NCBI GenBank assembly: GCA_964564735.1
Contig: CAZMCH010000010.1
Span: forward strand, 1-64,000
Length of the DNA: 64,000 bases
From: CAZMCH01 sp964564735
Lineage (GTDB): Bacteria > Poribacteria > DTPJ01
Direction: 5' to 3'
Shown: positions 51,996-60,363 of the stretch, piece by piece
How the letters are laid out: every line of letters starts with the position of its first letter
Numbering within the stretch: position 1 is the stretch's first letter
Position numbers and translations under genes: made by a program
The notes under the pieces: model-generated
Told to the model about the DNA's origin: nothing
Seen by the model: the letters and a program-made list of their open reading frames with translations, nothing else
Databases searched by the model: none

Positions 51996-53647
51996 TAGGA
52001 AATAAAATGCAAATACTTACAAAAACTTTCTATATATATATTTTGATTATATTGTTTATATCTGCTTGTTCCATGCACAGCAAACAAGGCATAGAAACGA
52101 AAATCACATCAATAGATGAAAATAGGCTAAAAGAACTTGCGGACAGTGCGATTCAAGATCATCATGATAATGAGATAAAGAGATGGTCTCCTGAAAGAAA
52201 GACTATGGGCATTCATGGTGCTTATGAAAAAGGTCAAGTGAGTAAATCAGATTCTCTTATGGGAAAACAATTGACATCATCGCAAAACAGACTCTATGAA
52301 GATGGGCTTTTCCATTACGAACAGGGCAATTATGATATGGCAATAAAACTTTGGGAGGAGTTATTGAGGCTCAAGCCCGATTCTTCAGCAATGATCTATA
52401 ATCTCGGACTTGCCTATTATTACAAGGGCAAGATAGATCAAGCAGAACAAATGTTTAAGAGGGCTATTGAGATTTATCCTGATAATAAAGATGCACGTGT
52501 TAATCTTGGCTTAGTCTATTCTGATAAGGGTATGACAGAGAAAGCTATAGAAGAATTTGATAGCGTGATCAGTTCGACTTCCGAAGACCCGGATTTGCGC
52601 ATTAATCTTGCCTCTGCATATTATTCTGCTGGAATGTTAGATCAAGCTATGATGGAATTCAAAAACGCTGTTGATGCTGGCTATTCTAGCTATGATGTTA
52701 GAAATGTTATGGGCATAATATATTACAGAAGAGGGATGATGACTGAAGCATTAAAAGAGTTTGAAATAGCAAGCAAGCTAAAACCTGATGACGGTGATGT
52801 TCAATACAATTTGGGTCTGATATATGCAAAGATGGGCGATACAAAGAAAGCCAAAAAAACATTGGATAAAGCAGTAAAACTAAGCCCAAATAACGCAGGT
52901 ATACACTACAACTTGGGATATATATATTATGAAATCGGAATGATTGACGAAGCGATAGAGGAATATAACAAGGCGATTATTTTAGCGAGTAATGACGCAG
53001 AGGCACATTATAATTTGGGAACTGCTTATTATAGTAAAGGGTCAATTGATAAAGCCATAAAAGAATTTCAAAAAGCGTTATCTCTAAAACCTATGGCGCA
53101 AGCCCATGTAAGCCTTGCATCGTGTTATGGCGACAAAGGAATGATAGATAATGAAGTGGATGAGCTAATGAGAGCAATTAAATTAGACCCAAAATTTTTC
53201 CCTGCATTATATAATCTTGGAGTTAGTTATTCAAGACAAGAGAAATATGATGATGCTATCATCTATCTAAAAAAAGCAGACGAAATCCAGCCAAATAATC
53301 CCGATGTTCATAACAATCTAGGATTTGCATATTCTGGTCTTGGGAGATTTAACGAGGCTATCGTTGAATTTAAGAAGACAATAGAGATCAAACCTAGTGT
53401 AACGGAGGCATATATCAATCTCGGTTATGTATATTCAAAGACAGGCATGATGCAACAAGCAATAGAGGTTCTTAAAAAAGCAGTATCTTTAGACCCGACA
53501 TCTGTTATGGCACATCATAACCTTGGATCAGTGTATGCAGTCAACAGAAACTATACAGAAGCGCGCAACGAATTCAAAAGAGTGCTTGAACTTGATCCAG
53601 AGAACGTATCTGCAAAGCGAATGCTTATCAATCTCGGCAATGACTAA
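51992..53647 (+). CDS. Lipoprotein with 13 TPR repeats
   Basis: 551 residues. A lipoprotein signal ends in LFISACS (Cys near residue 26). A charged linker (~30-95) leads to 13 consecutive 34-residue TPR units, each with the G-x-Y and A-x-x-x-F/Y pattern. Examples are GLAYYYKGKIDQAEQMFKRA, GYIYYEIGMIDEAIEEYNKA and GFAYSGLGRFNEAIVEFKKT. TPR superhelices bind other proteins, and outer-membrane lipoproteins of this kind often help secretion or polysaccharide export. It overlaps the CsgG-like lipoprotein gene by 4 bases. Confidence 0.92.
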   Translation: MIGNKMQILTKTFYIYILIILFISACSMHSKQGIETKITSIDENRLKELADSAIQDHHDNEIKRWSPERKTMGIHGAYEKGQVSKSDSLMGKQLTSSQNRLYEDGLFHYEQGNYDMAIKLWEELLRLKPDSSAMIYNLGLAYYYKGKIDQAEQMFKRAIEIYPDNKDARVNLGLVYSDKGMTEKAIEEFDSVISSTSEDPDLRINLASAYYSAGMLDQAMMEFKNAVDAGYSSYDVRNVMGIIYYRRGMMTEALKEFEIASKLKPDDGDVQYNLGLIYAKMGDTKKAKKTLDKAVKLSPNNAGIHYNLGYIYYEIGMIDEAIEEYNKAIILASNDAEAHYNLGTAYYSKGSIDKAIKEFQKALSLKPMAQAHVSLASCYGDKGMIDNEVDELMRAIKLDPKFFPALYNLGVSYSRQEKYDDAIIYLKKADEIQPNNPDVHNNLGFAYSGLGRFNEAIVEFKKTIEIKPSVTEAYINLGYVYSKTGMMQQAIEVLKKAVSLDPTSVMAHHNLGSVYAVNRNYTEARNEFKRVLELDPENVSAKRMLINLGND

Positions 53648-53805
53648 AAGGAAATATTATATTGTATCTCTTATTATCATAAAACCAAATAAGACAGGGA
53701 TAAGGAAAAATCCATTGAGTTAATAGTATTTATTTTGTAAAATAACAATAATACAGATTAACACATTATAAATCTATCTCTTATTGATGAAAGGAGACAA
53801 AATAA

Positions 53806-54840
53806 ATGGACAAAAAATTAGGTGTTGGTGTTGTTGGTCCCGGATGGTCTGGTGGAGAGCATATAAAGGCTTATATGAATAATCCTCATGCAGAAGTTCT
53901 TGCCGTATGTGGTAGAGATGAAGCTAGGACAAAAGCAAAACTAGCAGAAGTTGGTCTTGAAAAATGTGATGTCTATACCGACTATGAAAAGATGCTTAAA
54001 AGAAACGATATTGATGTAATTTCAATTTGCACGCCTAATGACCGCCATGTAGAAGAAGCGATTATGACTGCTCAGGCAGGAAAACACTTCCTACTTGAGA
54101 AACCGATTGCACTTAATGTTGATGAATTGAAAAAACTCAGAGATGCTGTCAAACAGGCAAAAGTTAAAACTGTTGTTGGATTCGTTTTGAGATGGAATCC
54201 GCTTTTTGAGACGATTAAGCCATTGATAGATGATGATGCAATAGGCAGAGTTTATTATGGCGAGGTTGATTATTATCATGGGATAGGTCCTTGGTATAAA
54301 CAATTTGAATGGAATGTTAAAAAGGCAATTGGTGGCAGTAGTTTGCTTTCTGCTGGATGTCATGCTGTTGATGGATTAAGGCTATTTCTTAATGACGAAG
54401 CAGTAGAAGTGACCGCCTATTCCACAAAGAGCAAAAACGAGAAATTTGCCCCTTATGAATATGATCCGACAATGGTTACAATCATTAAATTCAAAAGTGG
54501 CATAATTGGTAAGGTTGCTTCTTCAATAGATTGTATAACTCCTTATGTTTTTAACATACACTTACTTGGCGATAAGGGAACGATTCGCAATAACCAGCTA
54601 TATGCACCATCAAAGATGCCCGGTCAGAAGGGATTTGCTGTTATTCCAACAGTTCTTCCAGATAGCGGAGATGTTACCCACCATCCATATTTGGGCGAGA
54701 TCGATCATTTAATCGATTGTGTTTTGAATGATAAAGAGTCTTTTGTCAATGTCGAGGACGGTATAAAAACGCATGAGATTTGCCTTGCCGCTGAAATTTC
54801 CGCCCAAGAAGGCAAAAGCATTAAATTGCCGTTAATTTAA
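53806..54840 (+). CDS. Gfo/Idh/MocA family oxidoreductase, second copy
   Basis: 344 residues. It has the GVVGPGWSGGEH Rossmann start, VISICTPNDRHVEEA and LLEKPIALN with the EKP hallmark. SLLSAGCHAVDGLRLFL carries the His and Asp of the active site. A ribosome site (AAAGGAG) precedes the ATG. It differs clearly from the copy at 2973-4037. Its neighbour 52 bases downstream is a nitrilase-type enzyme with an extra domain, in the same direction, which suggests a shared pathway. Confidence 0.9.
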   Translation: MDKKLGVGVVGPGWSGGEHIKAYMNNPHAEVLAVCGRDEARTKAKLAEVGLEKCDVYTDYEKMLKRNDIDVISICTPNDRHVEEAIMTAQAGKHFLLEKPIALNVDELKKLRDAVKQAKVKTVVGFVLRWNPLFETIKPLIDDDAIGRVYYGEVDYYHGIGPWYKQFEWNVKKAIGGSSLLSAGCHAVDGLRLFLNDEAVEVTAYSTKSKNEKFAPYEYDPTMVTIIKFKSGIIGKVASSIDCITPYVFNIHLLGDKGTIRNNQLYAPSKMPGQKGFAVIPTVLPDSGDVTHHPYLGEIDHLIDCVLNDKESFVNVEDGIKTHEICLAAEISAQEGKSIKLPLI

Positions 54841-54892
54841 TATGATACAAGATTCTAGATAAAGATAAGCTTAATAAAGGGAGATTTTTATA

Positions 54893-56194
54893 ATGGACGA
54901 TTGGAAAATCGGCAATATCATAAATAATGGTGATTTTAATAAAGGCTCAGTTGGAGCAATGCCAGAAGGCTGGGAATTAATTGCGCCTAATCCTGCAATT
55001 GCACCTGTATTTCGATTAATAAAAGATGGCAGTAACTCTTTACTAATGGCAACAGGAAATAGCAGGCAAGAGTGTTTTGGATATGCGCGCAGTATCGTCA
55101 ATTTTGAGGCAAATAAAACATATCTTATGAGAGTTCGCCTGAGATTTGAAGATATGGAAGACCTTAATCGCCATACGGTAAACGGCGTATTCGGTGGATT
55201 TAATGACGGTATTTTTGAATATTACAAAGATGGTGAATGGATCATTGGTGAATCTCGTTTTCCATCTCCAGAAAATCCCGGAAATTGCGAAGTTAGACTA
55301 TATTTTCGATTCAGCGCAAATGGTAAAATATGGTGGGATGAAGTCTCCATTCAGGAATGTGAACCTATTGCCCCAAGACTTGCTAAAGTTGCAGTTAGCT
55401 GGGGATCGGAAAATATGGCTTTCTGGTCAAAGTGGCTTGATGTTGTTGGTGAAAAGAAAGTTGATATTGCCTTATTGCCTGAGATGTTTAATGGCAAGGC
55501 TGTTAAAGATGCAGAGCTTTTGCTTGATGGTGATACAGGAAAACTTCTTGCTGAAAAGGCTAAACAATACGGAATGTATGTTAGTGCCTCTTATTATGAA
55601 AAAGATGGCGATATAGTCCTTAATTCAGCACCTTTATTTGACCGTAATGGGAATTTAGTCGGTAAATACAGCAAAAACCAGCTTTATGATCCAGAGGAAG
55701 ATGAAGGGGCAACTCCCGGAGTGGGATTCCCTGTATTTAATACGGACTTTGGCAAAGTTGGCATCATAATTTGTTATGATAGCTGGTTTCCAGAACCAAC
55801 ACGTCTGCTTGCATACAAAGGCGCAGAATTGATATTATTTCCAAACGCTGGTTATTATATGGGGCTTATGCCTGCCCGAACTGCTGATAACGGTGTATGT
55901 TTTGCTGTTAGCAGTCTTGGATGTCCTGCGGGCATATGGGATTCAGGTGGGGCGATGGCGGGAGAGGAAATGCCCGAACCAACAAGGTCTGCATCAACGA
56001 TTATTAGCGGATTTGAAAAAGACGATGAAAATCATATAATCATAGCAACTCTTGACCTAAGTAGAAAACCAAGCCCTCATTGGTGGGGCGGACCTATGCG
56101 CTCTGCTCCGGGGGGGAGAAAATGCAGACAAACTCTTATTGTCCCTATCGAAGATGAAATTTCAAAAGAATCCAAAAGATGGTGGAAGGAATAA
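54893..56194 (+). CDS. Carbon-nitrogen hydrolase (nitrilase family) with extra N-terminal beta domain
   Basis: 433 residues. Residues ~1-165 look like a carbohydrate-binding-type jelly roll (IINNGDFNKGSVGAMPEGWEL, KTYLMRVRLRFED, GKIWWDEVSIQE). Residues ~165-430 are the nitrilase fold, with the catalytic Glu in ALLPEMFN, Lys in KYSKNQLYDPEE and Cys in IIICYDSWFPE. The triad is complete. The front domain suggests the enzyme acts on a sugar-linked amide or near carbohydrate, although no signal peptide is seen. AGGGAGATTTTTAT precedes the ATG. This is an unusual fusion. Confidence 0.88.
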   Translation: MDDWKIGNIINNGDFNKGSVGAMPEGWELIAPNPAIAPVFRLIKDGSNSLLMATGNSRQECFGYARSIVNFEANKTYLMRVRLRFEDMEDLNRHTVNGVFGGFNDGIFEYYKDGEWIIGESRFPSPENPGNCEVRLYFRFSANGKIWWDEVSIQECEPIAPRLAKVAVSWGSENMAFWSKWLDVVGEKKVDIALLPEMFNGKAVKDAELLLDGDTGKLLAEKAKQYGMYVSASYYEKDGDIVLNSAPLFDRNGNLVGKYSKNQLYDPEEDEGATPGVGFPVFNTDFGKVGIIICYDSWFPEPTRLLAYKGAELILFPNAGYYMGLMPARTADNGVCFAVSSLGCPAGIWDSGGAMAGEEMPEPTRSASTIISGFEKDDENHIIIATLDLSRKPSPHWWGGPMRSAPGGRKCRQTLIVPIEDEISKESKRWWKE

Positions 56195-56205
56195 TTATAA
56201 TAGTA

Positions 56206-56310
56206 ACCACTGAAAAATAAGAAAATCACGAATTTGGCGAATAAAGCGAATTACACAAATATTAATTAATAAACAATTCGTGAAATTCGTCTTTTCGTGC
56301 AATTTATGAT
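56206..56310. repeat. Intergenic repeat with ACGAATTT/AATTCGTG arms
   Basis: AATCACGAATTTGGCGAAT near 56223 and the inverted AATTCGTGAAATTCGTC near 56275 form a palindromic intergenic element similar to repeats common in draft bacterial genomes. It has no open frame. Confidence 0.45.
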
Positions 56311-56363
56311 TAGACAATATTTTGCAATGATTAACCTATAAAAAGAAAAAGGTAAATAATAGC

Positions 56364-57659
56364 ATGAAAAGATACTTATTATTGAAATTATTATTAACAT
56401 TATCAATCACATTTTTAACAGCTAGTTTTGCTTTATCTGATTGGCAACAATATCTTGGTCCAGACAGAAACGCTACATCAAAAGAAACAGGCATAAAACG
56501 TTCTTGGGGAGAAAATGGACCCGAAGTGTTATGGACATTTCCGCTTGGTGAAGGATTTGGTGGACCAGCGATTAGTGATGGAAAAGTATATATATTAGAT
56601 AGAATAAAAGACAAACAGGACGTTTTACGTTGTATTGACTTGCTCAAAGGTAACGAAGAATGGTCTTTTTCCTATGATTCGACGGGTGAATTTGGCTATC
56701 CCGGATCAAGGTCTGTTCCAACAATTGATGGTGATTTTATCTATACCTGTGGTAGCTTTGGTGATGTATATTGTATTGATAAAAACACCCATCAACCTGT
56801 CTGGCATAGCAATATATGGAAAGATTTTGATGGTGGTGATAAATATCCAAATTGGGGTATCAGTCAGCATCCGCTTATATACGGTGACCTGATGATATTA
56901 GCATCGCAGACAGACAAGGCAGGAGTCGTTGCCTATGATAAATTGACAGGTGAAGTAAAATGGGTATCAGAAGCTTTTCCTACTAATGCAGGATATGTTT
57001 CACCGAAGATCGTTAAAATTAATGGTGAAGATAATCTTGTCATGATAAGTAGCAGTAGCGTCAGAAAAGGTTTTGATGTTCCTAATCCTCCCAATACAGT
57101 ATTCGGCATAGACCCAAGAACAGGAAAAATTCTATGGACATATAATGGTTGGCAATGTGGTATACCTGTCCCTAATGTTGCTGAAATTGGTGATGGACGT
57201 CTTTTGGTTATGGGTGGATATAGAAGCGGATCCGCAATGATCAAAGTTGAAAAAATAAATGATAACTTTGTTGTTACAGAACTATTTAAGACTATGGATT
57301 TTGGGACGCATATTCATACTCCTATTGTCTATAAAGGGCATTTTTACGCACATTGCACTGATAACACAGGACGACAAGATGGAATGACTTGTATGGATTT
57401 TGATGGTAATATAAAATGGAAAACAGAAAAATCACCTGCGTTTGATAAAGGCGGTTTTATATTAGTTGATGATCTGATAATCAGTATAGATGGTATAAAA
57501 GGTATTCTCAGACTTATTGAACCTAGTCCAGACGGATTTAAAGAAATATCAAAAGCACAGTTGCTTGAAACTAATCAATGTTGGGCTCCACTAGCTCTAT
57601 CTGATGGCAAATTGTTGATACGAGATCAAAAACAAATGAAATGCGTGGTTGTAAAATAG
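56364..57659 (+). CDS. Exported PQQ-like beta-propeller protein
   Basis: 431 residues with a signal peptide (to about residue 27, TASFALSDWQQ). Repeated blades of PQQ type are visible: GPAISDGKVYILDRI, IDLLKGNEEWSF, VPTIDGDFIYTCGSFGDVYCID, PLIYGDLMILAS, VAYDKLTGEVKWVSE and GIDPRTGKILWTY. There is no PQQ-binding Cys-Cys or typical dehydrogenase metal site, so it is likely a non-catalytic or unknown propeller, as in BamB-like proteins. A hairpin with a T-run follows (57699-57735). Confidence 0.85.
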   Translation: MKRYLLLKLLLTLSITFLTASFALSDWQQYLGPDRNATSKETGIKRSWGENGPEVLWTFPLGEGFGGPAISDGKVYILDRIKDKQDVLRCIDLLKGNEEWSFSYDSTGEFGYPGSRSVPTIDGDFIYTCGSFGDVYCIDKNTHQPVWHSNIWKDFDGGDKYPNWGISQHPLIYGDLMILASQTDKAGVVAYDKLTGEVKWVSEAFPTNAGYVSPKIVKINGEDNLVMISSSSVRKGFDVPNPPNTVFGIDPRTGKILWTYNGWQCGIPVPNVAEIGDGRLLVMGGYRSGSAMIKVEKINDNFVVTELFKTMDFGTHIHTPIVYKGHFYAHCTDNTGRQDGMTCMDFDGNIKWKTEKSPAFDKGGFILVDDLIISIDGIKGILRLIEPSPDGFKEISKAQLLETNQCWAPLALSDGKLLIRDQKQMKCVVVK

Positions 57660-57698
57660 TCTTTATAGATTACTATTATTTATTTGATGTGAAATGAT

Positions 57699-57735
57699 CC
57701 TTGAAAGTCTCCTTTTTCCAAAAAAGACTTAAAGG
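57699..57735 (+). terminator. Rho-independent terminator after the PQQ propeller gene
   Basis: CCTTGAAAGTCT pairs with AGACTTAAAGG with one bulge, followed by TTTTATTAT. It lies 40 bases past the stop. Confidence 0.65.
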
Positions 57736-57792
57736 TTTTATTATAATTCCATGTAAAAACCTGATTTTATTAAATTATTTAAGGAGCTAACA

Positions 57793-58749
57793 ATGAAACC
57801 AACTGACGAAAATAAATGCGCTCCACAACTTAAATGCTCATTGAGAGAGAAATTGCCCAGGGTTGTAGAAAGCATATATGAAAGCTATCAAAATACACCT
57901 AAAACAAGAAATATTGGTGAAAGTCCTTTGCCTAATAAGGCATCTATAATTAATATTTTGGAGTCTATACGTGAAATATTATTTCCGGGATATTATGGAA
58001 CTTCTGGCTTATGCTGGGAAAATATCCGATATTTTATTGGGAGTAAGTTAGATGAACTCTTTGTAAACCTTAGCACAGAAATATCAAGAAGCCTTAGACA
58101 TGAATGTAAAGAGACTGGTCATATATGTATTGAATGTATTGACAGGTCAGGACAATATTGCATGGATTTTTTTTCACAACTGCCAAAAATTAGAGATATG
58201 CTGGTTTATGATGTTCAGTCTGCTTATGACGGTGATCCCGCTGCAAAGGGACTTGATGAAATTATATTCAGCTATCCGGGAATAATGGCAATAACTACTT
58301 ATAGAATTGCTCATGAGCTTCTTATTCTGGGAGTGCCATCTATACCTAGAATCATGACTGAATATGCTCATGGAATAACAGGAATTGATATACATCCCGG
58401 AGCAAGAATTGGAAAGAGTTTCTTTATTGATCATGGCACTGGAGTCGTCATTGGCGAAACCTGCGAAATCGGCGAAAGAGTGAAATTATATCAAGGTGTA
58501 ACTCTCGGTGCGCTTAGCTTTCCAAAGGACGATACAGGTTCATTAATAAGAGGCAGGAAAAGACACCCTACTATTGAAGATGATGTTACTATATATGCAG
58601 GGGCTACAATTCTTGGTGGCGATACTGTTATAGGTAAAGGCTCTGTTATTGGAGGCAATGTTTGGCTTGTTAGTTCTGTTCCTCCAGGGACAAAGGTTAC
58701 AATAGAAGCACCTCAACTAAAATTTAAGATGAACTCTATAACTGCATAG
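57793..58749 (+). CDS. cysE: Serine O-acetyltransferase
   Basis: 318 residues, the longer EpsC/SAT type. The N-terminal ~180 residues are the helical SAT region, with ELFVNLSTEISRSLRHEC and SYPGIMAITTYRIAHEL. The C-terminal left-handed helix of hexapeptide repeats includes GIDIHPGARIGKSFFIDHGTGVVIGETCEIG, carrying the catalytic Asp and His, and KLYQGVTLGALSFP. It makes O-acetylserine for cysteine synthesis. TTAAGGAGCTAAC precedes the ATG. It is 14 bases before the sigma-54 activator, so the two share a transcript. Confidence 0.93.
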   Translation: MKPTDENKCAPQLKCSLREKLPRVVESIYESYQNTPKTRNIGESPLPNKASIINILESIREILFPGYYGTSGLCWENIRYFIGSKLDELFVNLSTEISRSLRHECKETGHICIECIDRSGQYCMDFFSQLPKIRDMLVYDVQSAYDGDPAAKGLDEIIFSYPGIMAITTYRIAHELLILGVPSIPRIMTEYAHGITGIDIHPGARIGKSFFIDHGTGVVIGETCEIGERVKLYQGVTLGALSFPKDDTGSLIRGRKRHPTIEDDVTIYAGATILGGDTVIGKGSVIGGNVWLVSSVPPGTKVTIEAPQLKFKMNSITA

Positions 58750-58763
58750 GTAGGTAGTTTTGC

Positions 58764-60137
58764 ATGGCAAACATTTTGATTGTTGACGATGAAGAAAGCA
58801 TAAGAGATGTCTTTGCGACTTTTCTTAATATATATCAACATAAGATCACCCTTGCCAAATCCGGCGAAGAGGCAATCAATTTAATACAAGAAAACATTTT
58901 TGACATAGTAATTACAGACCTAAAAATGGGGAAAATTGACGGAATGACTGTCTTAAATAGTATTAAGGAAATTTCCCCTGATACAGAAGTAATTATGATA
59001 ACAGCGTTTGCGACTATTCCAATCGCTGTTCAAGCTATGGGTTTGGGTGCTTATGATTTCGTATCAAAACCTGTTAACCTTGATGAGTTGAAATTAACTA
59101 TAGACAGGGCTTTGGAAAAGAGCAAAATTTCTATAGGTATGAAAATGTTTAAAACCCAAGTTCGAGATAAGAGTAAGTTTTCTAATATTATTGGCTCAAC
59201 TCCTGCCATGTATGAAGTTTTTTCATTAATTGAAAATGTCTGTCGTTTTGATACAACTGTTTTAATTACAGGTGAAAGCGGAACAGGAAAAGAGTTAGTG
59301 GCAAGAAGCATACATGCCAATAGCTCTCGGAGTAATAATCTTCTAATACCTATTAATTGTGCTACTATTCCAGAAAACTTACAAGAAAGCGAGTTTTTTG
59401 GATACAAGAAAGGCTCTTTTACTGATGCAAATGAGGATAAAAAAGGACTTTTTGAGGATGCTCATCAAGGAACTGTCTTTCTTGATGAAATTGCAGATGC
59501 TTCCCCTTCAACACAATTAAAACTGTTAAGATTTCTGGAGAACGGTGAGATAAGGCGAATCGGTGAAAATACACCTACCTATGTTGATGTTAGGCTTATC
59601 ACAGCTACAAATAAGAATTTGCAAAGAGAAATTGAAAATGGTAGCTTTAGGGAGGATTTATATTACCGAATTAATGTTGTTGAGATACATTTGCCACCTC
59701 TTCGGGAACGCAAGGATGATATTCCTCTTTTAGCAGAGCATTTTTTGCATATTCACGTATCGAAGTCAAAAAAAGATATAAGAAACATTTCCCGACAAGC
59801 TATGCAAATTCTTTTGCAATATGATTGGCCTGGGAACATAAGGGAACTACAAAGCGTTATTCAATATTCGGTTGCTTTTTGTAATAAAAATGTTATAACT
59901 CCTGAATTCCTCCCCGAAAATATTCAAAACGTCAGTAAAAAAATCAAAATCAATAACAAAAGCGGTCAAATGTCTCTTGATGAAATAAAGAATGAATATA
60001 TATTTCAGATGCTTGAGAAACTGTCTTGGAATTACAGCAAAGCATCTGAAATATTAGGCATATCAAGAGCAACTTTATATAGAAAAATTAAGGAAAGTAA
60101 TAGAAAATCAAACAATAAATCTATCACTTTTAGTTAA
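58764..60137 (+). CDS. Sigma-54-dependent response regulator (NtrC family)
   Basis: 457 residues. The receiver domain has ILIVDDEES, phospho-acceptor Asp in DIVITDLKMG (~residue 52), and Lys in SKPVNLDEL. The AAA+ domain has Walker A GESGTGKE and Walker B GTVFLDEIAD. The sigma-54 contact loop, normally GAFTGA, reads GSFTDA. A Fis-type HTH closes it (NYSKASEILGISRATLYRKI). It is phosphorylated by an unseen histidine kinase and opens sigma-54 promoters. It lies 14 bases after cysE, which suggests a link to sulfur or a shared transcript by chance. Confidence 0.94.
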   Translation: MANILIVDDEESIRDVFATFLNIYQHKITLAKSGEEAINLIQENIFDIVITDLKMGKIDGMTVLNSIKEISPDTEVIMITAFATIPIAVQAMGLGAYDFVSKPVNLDELKLTIDRALEKSKISIGMKMFKTQVRDKSKFSNIIGSTPAMYEVFSLIENVCRFDTTVLITGESGTGKELVARSIHANSSRSNNLLIPINCATIPENLQESEFFGYKKGSFTDANEDKKGLFEDAHQGTVFLDEIADASPSTQLKLLRFLENGEIRRIGENTPTYVDVRLITATNKNLQREIENGSFREDLYYRINVVEIHLPPLRERKDDIPLLAEHFLHIHVSKSKKDIRNISRQAMQILLQYDWPGNIRELQSVIQYSVAFCNKNVITPEFLPENIQNVSKKIKINNKSGQMSLDEIKNEYIFQMLEKLSWNYSKASEILGISRATLYRKIKESNRKSNNKSITFS

Positions 60138-60140
60138 AAA

Positions 60141-60185
60141 AATAGAACGCAAATTAAACGGATTTTCATATATTTATTTCGTAAT
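60141..60185. repeat. GCGTTC-type intergenic repeat, inverted copy 3
   Basis: The reverse complement shares ATTACGAAATAAAT and ATCCGTTTAAT plus TGCGTTCTATT with 51251-51310. Confidence 0.7.
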
Positions 60186-60363
60186 TTGCTTTATCATGCT
60201 TTACTTTTCACGCATTACTCATTTCACATCACTTATTACTTCTGCGTCTTTTTCAGTCAATTTTCATTCCCAATAGTAATCCCTTATGAATATTCCTACG
60301 TTTATTTTTTTCGTCCTTATTATAGAATTACATTAACTTGATTATAAGGAGGTATTACTACAA

